Shown: positions 41,201-52,800 of the stretch, one piece after another
How the letters are laid out: every line of letters starts with the position of its first letter
How positions within the stretch are numbered: the stretch's first letter is position 1
NCBI GenBank assembly: GCA_004352715.1
Contig: SCFE01000078.1
Span: 762,882 to 826,881 of the forward strand
Reading direction: 5' to 3'
From: Hofstenia miamia
Taxonomy: Eukaryota; Xenacoelomorpha; Acoela
Length of the DNA: 64,000 nucleotides
Notes under the pieces: generated by a model
Database searches by the model: none
What the model saw: the letters and a program-made list of their open reading frames with translations, nothing else
What the model was told of the DNA's origin: nothing
Translations under genes and position numbers: made by a program

Positions 41201-43815
41201 TAAATTGATTACTTTACTACGGTAATTATTATCTAGTGATTTCGTTTCCATTTAAATTATGATTAAAATTGTGTAGCTATTATTTAAAGATTTTTTACCT
41301 TATTTCAAACTAACCCCTCATTTATATCTAAGAAGTATTGAGTTTTAATGGCCTCTTACGTTTCTTCGATATTATGTTTTGATTTGGAAATCATCTATTG
41401 GCTAAATTATTTGCAATCTATTAGTAATGATTTATCGTGTCCCCCAATTTTTATTTTTATTTTTTATCTATATTTATGCTATCGTATGGAGAAAAATGAA
41501 TCAAATTCATTTATATCAAATCAATATTCTGAAATTTACGCTTACTGAATTGTTTCATAACGTTGATAATATTGATGTTGTCATTAGGGAAGTTTTGAAG
41601 GCTGAATTTGTAGGAGGTAAATACCTAGGATGAAACCTTTTTTCGTAGGTACCTTTCAGATTAAATTAAGGCAGGGTTTAAAGTAATTCCATAAATTAGT
41701 TAACGTCTAAGTTCTCGATAGTTGAAATAATCGTTAAATACATATTTTAGGTGTCAATTTTACCAGTTTGAACGTAATAGTTAAATAAATATATGCTGAA
41801 TCATGGACCTTAGATGTAACATGAATGTTATGTATGTAACACTCTAAGCAGCCATTATGAAATAACATACAACAGCATTACTGGCACGAATTTATTCTTC
41901 CGTTTGCCCCAATATTTCAAATATCGCTTTTAACTTTCAATTACTATACAGTTAATTACCGCTATTTTATATACTGATCGACCGAAGTAAGAATTTTGCT
42001 TTATTAGCTGTACAGTGGCGGCGGAGGTGGAGTGGCAATTGCCACCCCAATATTAGTTTTGGGGTATTTGTACCACCCCAATATTTTATTTGATGTGCTA
42101 ACAAAATGCAGGCAGATCCAATCACATGAAAAGGGTGTTTTATTGCGAATGCTCTTATTGAAAGTGAATATTTTTGGATGATTTACTTTGGTTTGCACAA
42201 TCATTATAAAAACATGTAAGCAGTTATTACTATAAGCGTTTACAGATTACTATGGGAATAATTGGTAAAGAAAATTAAGTTATAAACCGATTAGCGCTTA
42301 ACTGGAGAAAGTTATTTTTTTATGCAATGTAGCATTTGGGGACAAAATAGTTTTTATTTCTGTTAATCCCAACTTCCGAGGACCTTTTGGAAATCTGATA
42401 CCTTCTTCAAATATATTCTATAAATACCCAAGAGCCAAAATTTTCCTATACTGGTCTAGGTGCTATTTCAAAAGAAAGAAGCTCGCCAAAGTTAGTTGCT
42501 GCTATCAGTTTTTAAGTCAATCATAATTAGATGATGGGAAGAATTTGAAAGTTTCTTAAAGAAAACAAAATTTTCATCGAAAAATAGTTAATGCTTGTAC
42601 AATTTTTAATAGAAATTTTCATCATTATATGGGAGCACATTACAGATATATACTTCAATAACTTAAGATTTCTTAATAGACTTGGAGTAATTTTTAGAAC
42701 TATGGATAAATATTTTGCATTTTTAAACCTATTTCTACAGGCACTACTTTTCCTACAATTTTATCAAAGCCTGTTAAGAAATATTGAAAGCGTTTTACAT
42801 GGACACACTTATGGGATTGGGCTCGCTCAGGCAATGACGAAGACTTGTGCTAAAATTCATTCTTTTGCCTGAAGTACATGCAAATATTATTTTTTTTTCA
42901 ATGAGGAATGCGAATTCGTAAAAAAATATTCAAATTCTTTCCACACCTAGTGCTCAGATAATTAGGCTGTCCAATGCCCATGGGAAAACAGCCACCCTGA
43001 AATATTTTGTTTTCTGAAGAAAAACTGTGAGCCCCGCCCAGACGCGCCGTGCGCAAAGTCAGATGTTATCGCGCGCAGATGATAAAGAAAAATGGGAGAA
43101 TTGTCTATCTTGTGTTCTCAGATTTTAAATATCTTTAGTTCGTGAGTTATACACGTTTAAAAATGGGTTGTTGAAGTGATCATAGATTTTAAAAAATATT
43201 GAAATAAGGTTAATGTCACACAGATCTGTTTTTTGGGTCAGGATCGTTTAGAGGAAATTCTCTTGATTAAAGATCGCAGGGAATTCTCTCCTTCTATTAA
43301 TGATATATTTAATCAATTTGCATCTACGTATGCACTTAGAATGAAGTTTTTCTCAAATGTCCCATTTATGTTTTTGTAGTGTTAAAAAAACGCAATCTTT
43401 TGATCTTATTTAATTGAAATAAATATGATTAGAATATAGTTGTTGAAACAAAAGCAAATATAAATTTTACTATTGCTATGCATCGTGTTTGGTACACATT
43501 TTCATTCATAAAAATTAATTGCGTTGATCCAAGTTGCTTCTTTTTGAGACACAATGAAACATTGCAATTGTCTAATTCCAGAAAATAAATTGATAAGTGA
43601 CAATTATATATATAATTGTTAATTATTAGCTACTTTCTCTTTACATTTTGCAAGCCATGTTCATCTCTGAATGACCATGCAACTTCATATTGAGTCATAT
43701 ATCGAATTTAAATATCCACGCTTAGATTTAAATAGTGAATACCGCCCTATACCAGAATGTAATAACAATACAGAATACATTAGTTTGATCCACAGCATGG
43801 CCTAATCATTATATA

Positions 43816-43866
<51 letters not shown>

Positions 43867-46800
43867 TTATAGACCGCTATAGTTGGCTGCAAAAAAATGA
43901 GACTGAACACCTATTTTTTCACGCTTTGTGGAAACGTATTGAGACGTTTTAGAGGAAAACTATAAAAATATAAGACAACGAGAAATTTGTGAACTTTAAA
44001 ATGGTCAAACAAAAAAGTTAATCAATTAAACTGGTACTTCGTAATTNNNNNNNNNNNNNNNNNNNNNNNNNNNNNNNNNNNNNNNNNNNNNNNNNNNNNN
44101 NNNNNNNNNNNNNNNNNNNNNNNNNNNNNNNNNNNNNNNNNNNNNNNNNNNNNNNNNNNNNNNNNNNNNNNNNNNNNNNNNNNNNNNNNNNNNNNNNNNA
44201 TACAAAATTGCTTCATAGCGGTAACAAAAATAAAACAGTTAGGAGAATGCAAGCAGAAAAAGATGAGACTTTAACCTTGCTTTAAGTACAATTATGGTGG
44301 GAGACATCTTAATATTAAGAGGTAGATCATTCCATACCTTAGGACCAGCAACTGATAACGCACGTGAAGAGTTGGACGAACTAACAAGTAGAACAGTTAA
44401 CCTAAGTTGATCACTAGATCTAAGTTCACGACCATTATCACAAAATTCAAAAAGTTCTGAAATGTAACTCGTTGCTAGACTGTGCAAAGCTTTCCATGCA
44501 GTAAGAGAAATTTTGTAGATAATGCGATATTGAACTTGAAGCCAATGTAGAGCCTGCAAAATGGGGGTAATATGTTATCATAGTAAAGCGAGCAGCAGAA
44601 TTCCGTAACAACTGCAACTTATGGAGAAGAGTAGCAGGAATACCAAACAAGAGTAAATTGTATGCATCGATATATGATGTAACAAACGCACAGTAACATC
44701 TAAGTAATGCGAATTTGCCAGAGGCTTCGAAGTGCAACCATGCCAGAATGGCGCAATTTCACAACTGCTTCACGGTGGGAGAGAGTCGAGTCAAAAATGA
44801 ACCCAAAGTTTCTGACAGGATTAGAAGGAGTAAGAAAAATATCTCCAACATAGATATCAAGAGAAGGAGAAGAACCACGAACAGAAGTGACGACCAAACC
44901 ATCAGATTTGCCATCATTCAATGCCATGTTGTTTGAAGGATACCAATTACGTATATCAGTAAGACACATATGTAGACGGGTGACAGAGCTATCATCAGTG
45001 TTATGCATAGCAACATAAAGTTGAACATCATCAGCATAGCACATGATAAGTATGTGGTGTTTANNNNNNNNNNNNNNNNNNNNNNNNNNNNNNNNNNNNN
45101 NNNNNNNNNNNNNNNNNNNNNNNNNNNNNNNNNNNNNNNNNNNNNNNNNNNNNNNNNNNNNNNNNNNNNNNNNNNNNNNNNNNNNNNNNNNNNNNNNNNN
45201 NNNNNNNNNNNNNNNNNNNNNNNNNNNNNNNNNNNNNNNNNNNNNNNNNNNNNNNNNNNNNNNNNNNNNNNNNNNNNNNNNNNNNNNNNNNNNNNNNNNN
45301 NNNNNNNNNNNNNNNNNNNNNNNNNNNNNNNNNNNNNNNNNNNNNNNNNNNNNNNNNNNNNNNNNNNNNNNNNNNNNNNNNNNNNNNNNNNNNNNNNNNN
45401 NNNNNNNNNNNNNNNNNNNNNNNNNNNNNNNNNNNNNNNNNNNNNNNNNNNNNNNNNNNNNNNNNNNNNNNNNNNNNNNNNNNNNNNNNNNNNNNNNNNN
45501 NNNNNNNNNNNNNNNNNNNNNNNNNNNNNNNNNNNNNNNNNNNNNNNNNNNNNNNNNNNNNNNNNNNNNNNNNNNNNNNNNNNNNNNNNNNNNNNNNNNN
45601 NNNNNNNNNNCATGGAGACCACGCAAAACTTTAACATAGTTTACCAAAGAGCAACCAGAGCGTATTAGGATATGATCCAGCGTATGTCCAGCAGAATGAT
45701 TTGGACCAACTACAAGTTGATCAAGACCAAATGAATGAATTAAATCAAGATATTGTTGGGAAAAGTGGTCACCAGATACATCTACGTGAATATTGAAATC
45801 TCCACAAATTACTATGGGACAATTGAGAAAAACAACAGATTCAATCAAAGAGCCAAACTGTGATAAGAAATTTGAGGAATCTCAATGTGGAGGACGATAG
45901 AGAACAATAAGAAGAAAACGACTACGGTTGTAAGATATTGTAACATCAACATATTCAAAAGATTCAAAAGTAACAACAAGCGTAAGAGCTTTAGCATTAA
46001 AATCTTTTCTGTGTATAACAGCAACATCTCCTCCACGAGAGCCATGAGGAACAGATATAATATGAAATCAGCCAAATCATGTCTGATTTCAGCAAAAACA
46101 CTGTCATCACGCTCATCACTCCAAAGCCAAGATTCAGTAATCGCATATATATCAATTTTGCGTTCAATTATGACAGAGATGAGAAAGGTGAGTCTTCGAC
46201 GTATAGATTGGCAGTTCCATAGTAATAGGTCGCTCGAGAATAGTCAATTACCAGATGGAGCAACTGCAACACCGTTGTTAAACAACTTCAATCTACGAAT
46301 CTTTAAGTCACACTTAGGTGTACCAGAAAGAATAAGGTCATGCGCTGTTTCAACACCGCCTTTTCAGTAATCCTAACCTCTTTAGAGAGAAACCTATTTA
46401 TGTATACATCTCGACCAAATGATTTCAATTTAGAAGCCTGCGAAAGTAATTTTCGAACATCCCATACAGATGTCATAGTGACAAGAACCGACAGCGGTCG
46501 AACTCTATCAGGATCGAACTTTCCCAGCCGTTTGATATTAGCTATTAAACCAAAATTATTGTCAATGTGACAAAAAAACGTCTTTAACCTGCTTTTCTTC
46601 TTGAAACAATGCATCAGCTGATCGTCCAACTTCATGTAGACCATCAAGCTTTAAAATGTAATTGACATCATCAAATGATTTAAATGCTGGCGCCGAAGAA
46701 GCAGTAACATTAACACTAGGAAAAACAGTAGCCAAAGATTTAAGTTGCTTATCCATTTCAGCAATTCTAGATTCAAGTTTCGAATTTGGTCTGCACAAAT

Positions 46801-49800
46801 CTACCAGTATAGGCGACTTTATCCCATTATTAACACATGAATTACAGAAGAGAATAACATTGTCCATAACCTCACGTAATGCAACCAACGTATCTTTAGT
46901 AAAAAGAGTGCATTTTTCGTTCCAATGCATTTTATTACAACAGCCATTGCATACAAGAAGAATGTCATTAGCATGTATAGAGTTACAGCATGTAGAANNN
47001 NNNNNNNNNNNNNNNNNNNNNNNNNNNNNNNNNNNNNNNNNNNNNNNNNNNNNNNNNNNNNNNNNNNNNNNNNNNNNNNNNNNNNNNNNNNNNNNNNNNN
47101 NNNNNNNNNNNNNNNNNNNNNNNNNNNNNNNNNNNNNNNNNNNNNNNNNNNNNNNNNNNNNNNNNNNNNNNNNNNNNNNNNNNNNNNNNNNNNNNNNNNN
47201 NNNNNNNNNNNNNNNNNNNNNNNNNNNNNNNNNNNNNNNNNNNNNNNNNNNNNNNNNNNNNNNNNNNNNNNNNNNNNNNNNNNNNNNNNNNNNNNNNNNN
47301 NNNNNNNNNNNNNNNNNNNNNNNNNNNNNNNNNNNNNNNNNNNNNNNNNNNNNNNNNNNNNNNNNNNNNNNNNNNNNNNNNNNNNNNNNNNNNNNNNNNN
47401 NNNNNNNNNNNNNNNNNNNNNNNNNNNNNNNNNNNNNNNNNNNNNNNNNNNNNNNNNNNNNNNNNNNNNNNNNNNNNNNNNNNNNNNNNNNNNNNNNNNN
47501 NNNNNNNNNNNNNNNNNNNNNNNNNNNNNNNNNNNNNNNNNNNNNNNNNNNNNNNNNNNNNNNNNNNNNNNNNNNNNNNNNNNNNNNNNNNNNNNNNNNN
47601 NNNNNNNNNNNNNNNNNNNNNNNNNNNNNNNNNNNNNNNNNNNNNNNNNNNNNNNNNNNNNNNNNNNNNNNNNNNNNNNNNNNNNNNNNNNNNNNNNNNN
47701 NNNNNNNNNNNNNNNNNNNNNNNNNNNNNNNNNNNNNNNNNNNNNNNNNNNNNNNNNNNNNNNNNNNNNNNNNNNNNNNNNNNNNNNNNNNNNNNNNNNN
47801 NNNNNNNNNNNNNNNNNNNNNNNNNNNNNNNNNNNNNNNNNNNNNNNNNNNNNNNNNNNNNNNNNNNNNNNNNNNNNNNNNNNNNNNNNNNNNNNNNNNN
47901 NNNNNNNNNNNNNNNNNNNNNNNNNNNNNNNNNNNNNNNNNNNNNNNNNNNCAAATTGTCAAATTCCAAAGCAATTGGACCATTATTAAAGAAAAATATA
48001 CGAGGTCTGATCAAAAAAGTTCCAGGACTGATGCTGTATTTCACAAACAGTTAACTTACATGCAATTTAAAACTTATCCCCTCAAAATACATCCCTTGTG
48101 AGTCTATACAGTGATTCCAGCGACGCCGAAGTTTTTCCATGGCGTTATGGAACACTTCCTGTGGGAGTTTTCGTATCTCTCTGGCTACGGCATTCTTGAT
48201 TGTCTCTACATCATCAACTCGCCTTCCCTTCAACTTAAATTTCAGTTTGGGGAAGAGAAAATAATCACAGGGTGCTAGGTCGGGAGAGTAAGGAGGGTGG
48301 CTGATGACTGTGGTTTTGGTTTTAGCTAGAAAATCCTTTGTGCGATGGGCATTTTGAGCCGGCGCATTGTCGTGGTGGAGTACAAAGGAGTTGTCTGCCC
48401 ACTTCAAGATAGTAGTGCTAGTTCACTGTTTGACCAGGTGGAGCAAATTCATAGGGGATGATTCCGTCGTAGTCAAAGAAAACAGTCAGCATTGCTTTTA
48501 CATTGGAGCAGCTCATTCGAGCTTTTTTGGGTCATGGGATGTTGGCGACTTCCATTGTGAGCTTTGCATGTTTGTTTCGGGGTCGTAACCATAGACCCAA
48601 CTCTCGTCACCAGTGATTATGTTTCTGATGAAATCTGGATCATTTTCAGATGTTTCTAGCAAATCTGTGCAGATTTGAACGCGCGCTTCCTTCTGCTGTT
48701 CTGTGAACAATGTCAGAAGGAACTTGGCAGTGACCCTTCTCATTCCCAGATCTTCAACCAGAATGCTCTGAACAGTGGCAAATGCCAAGACAGTATCATC
48801 AGCTACCTCTCTGATAGTCAATCTTCTGTCTGAGAGGATTTTTTCTTTCACCACTTCAATGTTTCCCTCAGTTTTTGAAGATTTCGGTCTTCCTGAGCGA
48901 TGGTCATCTTGTGTTGATTCTCTACCCTCCTTAAATCTTTTATGCCACTCAAATGTTCTGCTACGACTTAGAGCAGCCTCTTTGTAAGCTAACTATAACA
49001 TTTCATGAGTTTCTGAAGCAGTCTTGCTGAGTTTCACACAAAACTTGATTGCAACTCTTTGTTCAGCAGACAGCTCCATTTCAGTCATAGCAGACAACAG
49101 GAAATGCACTATGGTACAGCTTGGAGCTGATTGGCCAATTTGTTCGTATGTAACTACTTAACAATATGATTGGTGCAAGAAAGCGCAACTCCCCCATTGT
49201 GGAAAATTACAGCATCAGTCCTGGAACTTTTTGATCAGACCTCGTATAGGCGTCCAATACACGAAGTATGTAAAAAAGCCCAATAAAAATAGGGTTTAAA
49301 TGTCTACTTCACTGTTAGGCATGGTTTATATTTGAACGTTTATTTACAAATTCGAAATTTAAAGCCTGTTTTATTACCATAAATTTGAGATTTTTAAATT
49401 GTAACTATGGTCTGAACGTGTAGGTTGCAATTAATATACGAGGTGTGATAAAAAAATACGGTGAATAATTTTTTATTAAAAAAAGTAATAAGCTTACATA
49501 GAATTTGATTTAATCTCCTTCAAAGTACTGTCCTTGGCTAGCAATGCACTTATCCCAACGTTGACTCCATGACTGGAAGCATTTCTGGAAGGCGTCTTTC
49601 GGGAGGGCTTTCAGTTGCTCCGTCGTGGCCCTCTCAATGTCAGCAATGGTGTCAAAACGTTTTCCTTTAAGCACAGTTTTAATTTTTGGGAACAGCCAGA
49701 AGTCGCATGGTGCTAAATCCGGTGAGTATGGCGGATGTGGACAGACAAGAACACTTTTTTCGGCCAAAAACTCGCGAATGAGAAGCGAGGTATGACACGG

Positions 49801-52800
49801 CGCGTTGTCGTGATGAAGAAGGAAGCCATTGNTTGGCCCTTTTTTGTGGTCGCTTTCTTCGTATGTCGTTTCGCAAACGTTGCAGTACGCCCTTATAAAA
49901 TTCAGAGTTTACAGTTGTTCCCCTTGGAACGAACTCAGATCGCACTATGCCCTCACTATCGAAAAAAATAATGAGCATGACCTTGATGTTGGATTTTGAC
50001 TGACGTGCCTTTTTAGGGCGAGGAGATGAACTGGTTTTCCATTGAGAACTCTGCATTTTGGTCTCAGGGTCATAGCCATAGACCCAACTTTCATCTCCAG
50101 TTACAATCTTGGCCATGAATTCCGAATCTGCATGAAGACGATCCTTCAACTCCGTGCAAACTGACACACGATTTTTCTTCTGTTCATCACTCAAAAGTCT
50201 GGGAACAAATTTTGCACTCACTCGTCTCATTTGCAACTCTTCAGTTAAAATGCTTTGAACGGAACCGTACGAGATGTTAAGGTCTTCGGATAGTTCTCGA
50301 ATAGTCATTCGCATGTTTGAACGAACCATTGTTTCCACTTTTTGCACATTTTCATCTGTTTTTGAGGTTACTGGACGTCCCGCACGCTGCTCGTCTTCAA
50401 CAGACTCATTTCCGTTTTTAAATCAGTCTTCAACTTGTAAACAGTCTTCAGAGTTACCACATTATCGCTGTACACCGATTTTAACATTTCGTGAGCTTCT
50501 TTGGCGTTCTTTTTCAACTTAAAACAAAACTTAATGTTAATGCGTTGTTCGAAATCCATGTTGCGCGACAGACACGATAAACTCAACGTCCCTCTAGCGG
50601 CTCTGGTAGCTGACTGACAAGCTCGAACGTGTTGCAACTTGTCCCTGCCTGTCTCAGTTGATCACGCTACTGGACACATTACAGCATACGGATGTAGCGT
50701 CAGCAGTTGCCGCTATAAAAATTCATTCACCGTATTTTTTGATCACACGTCGTATCTTATGTTAATTCTTCACAAACGAATTGTTAATTTAGGTTTTAAA
50801 AGACTTATTCAATATTACACCAGTTACATTGCGTCCAGACATTAATTACAAATCGCGATTAAAAGACTACGTAGGCCTTACAGGTTAGTAGCGAACAATT
50901 CTTGTGCTGCACTGATTAATACTTTAACAAATCACATATTGTTAAGAACATAGATGTTGTAGGCATCGATGGGAAGAATTTGGTCGAAGTCAAGTCTCAG
51001 CAATATGCTCTCTAATTTCACACAATGTTTTTTGCTATATTTTTTGTAATCTATTTTTTATTCGATTTGTTATAAAATTTTTTTCAAGTTTATTATCCAT
51101 GTAATCGAATTGGTCTTCCCTTTGTAGTTCTTCATATGTAGAGCCGTAAATATTCATATTATCTAGGGGCGTCATCAAGAAAATGACCGACGAATTTTTT
51201 GAAAAATCCAGCTCGTTAAATTTAGAAAAATTAACATTTTAATAATAATATCAAATTTTATATCAAATCAATTTGGGACATAATTCAGACTTCAAAAACA
51301 ATTTCTATAATATATTGATACATGTATGGCGTGTGTGAACGTTCAACCGCATTCTCCCATATTTTCACTCCTCCTTATATGCTGAAATATGTTCTGTAAT
51401 GCTTTGAAAATGTCTATAGTACGACGTTACTAATCCAAAATTGAAATATGTTTTATCGGCTGTGGGCTCTTGAAGAATTACCTCACTTGTTACTACCTGT
51501 TTTAAGTCACTTCGAGCAATATTTTGCAAACTACAGTAATTTTTTCACTGTTCTGAGTAGACCTAAAACCTCAACCATAATTGAAACATTAAAGCCATAA
51601 TTGCTCATCCTTATTGAGAGTATTTAATTATTACAATTTTTATGTAGTTGATCATATATTTTTCAAACTTTTTATTGGACTCTTTTATTTGTATGTTTAG
51701 TTTCACTATTTTGAATTGCTGGTAATATTTTAAGTTCCATTTCTATCATTTCATTATTTTTAATTCACTCCTATCTATTTTATTTAACCTCCTCGCTTAA
51801 TCCTAGATTACCCATTTTCAATTGGATATTATCAAAGCTCGGATTTTAGGTGGTAAAAAATTGCCCAAAAAGTGTAAATAGGTGCTAAAAATTGATCAAA
51901 ATGATTAAAAAACGTAGTTTTTTTAAACAAAGACGAAAATTTGCTACAAGGTCGATTTACAATAACAAATTAATCGTTTGCCGATTTTGTTTTCTGCTAA
52001 CAATGTACGTTTGTTTGTGGAGTTGGTGTACAATGCAAAACTGCGCTCCACATTGCATGCTACACCTCATTTGAAGCCGCTTAAAAAATTACGAATCAGA
52101 GATAATTACTTCCAGTGCAATACTTATTTCTATCAGTCCCTCATTTTAATGATGTACGACAGTCAGTTTCTCTTTGTTAATGATTCTTGGCAACAGAATT
52201 CAACATTTCCAAAGTGCTTCAATGTCCTAGGTTTTCCTGTAACTGCTATAATCAGCAGCCACACACGTAAGCTGAGATTCTGAAGTATATCTTTGATGAC
52301 GTAAATTTCCTCAGCAATAATCGTTGCAGATGAATTTGGGTCCATAACAAGCAACATTTCAGCCAAAATGTCTATATTATTCGCATAGTGTAATTCTGCT
52401 GTAATCCGTGGGCCTCAACGTAAAATGTCACAAAAAATGCTGCTAAGACCATATTCGATTAAATAGGTGATTTTCTCTAAAAAGTGTGAGATAGGTGCTA
52501 AAGGTGCTAAAGCAATTATCCAAGTTCGGGTACACGATTTCGGGTCGGGTTCGTGTAGTAAATATTCTGATAACGTCGAGTTCAGCGCCATAATAAGCTC
52601 ATATTGTCACTCTCTAGTCAATATGTATTTTTGGTAGCATTATCGCATAATCACGTAATAGAATCTTCATATATATTGTTATTAAACGCATATAAATCTG
52701 ATTTTTAAACAAAAATGAATGTGTACAGAATTTTTGTATTTAGCATTAAGACTAAATGGTTGTTGAGTAAGTATAGCGGGGAAGCCGGAATAAATTTGAA

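Noticed and set aside
41348-42872. Short + strand frames (41348, 41427, 42591) as candidate missing ankyrin exons
   Set aside because: None shows the T-P-L-H-x-A-A/hydrophobic helix pattern of ankyrin repeats.
46562-46997. Possible host PHD-finger gene
   Set aside because: The same-strand endonuclease and reverse transcriptase directly downstream and the ORF1 RNA-binding-like domain make LINE ORF1 the simpler reading.
44700-48101. Long frames running through N stretches (up to 479 residues)
   Set aside because: Artefacts of translating N; only the parts outside gaps were interpreted.
51892-52366. Overlapping frames before exon 17
   Set aside because: No ankyrin-like or transposase-like motif and no phase-compatible splice pair. 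Similar AGGTGCTAAA words near 51875 and 52490 hint at a decayed repeat but were too short to call.
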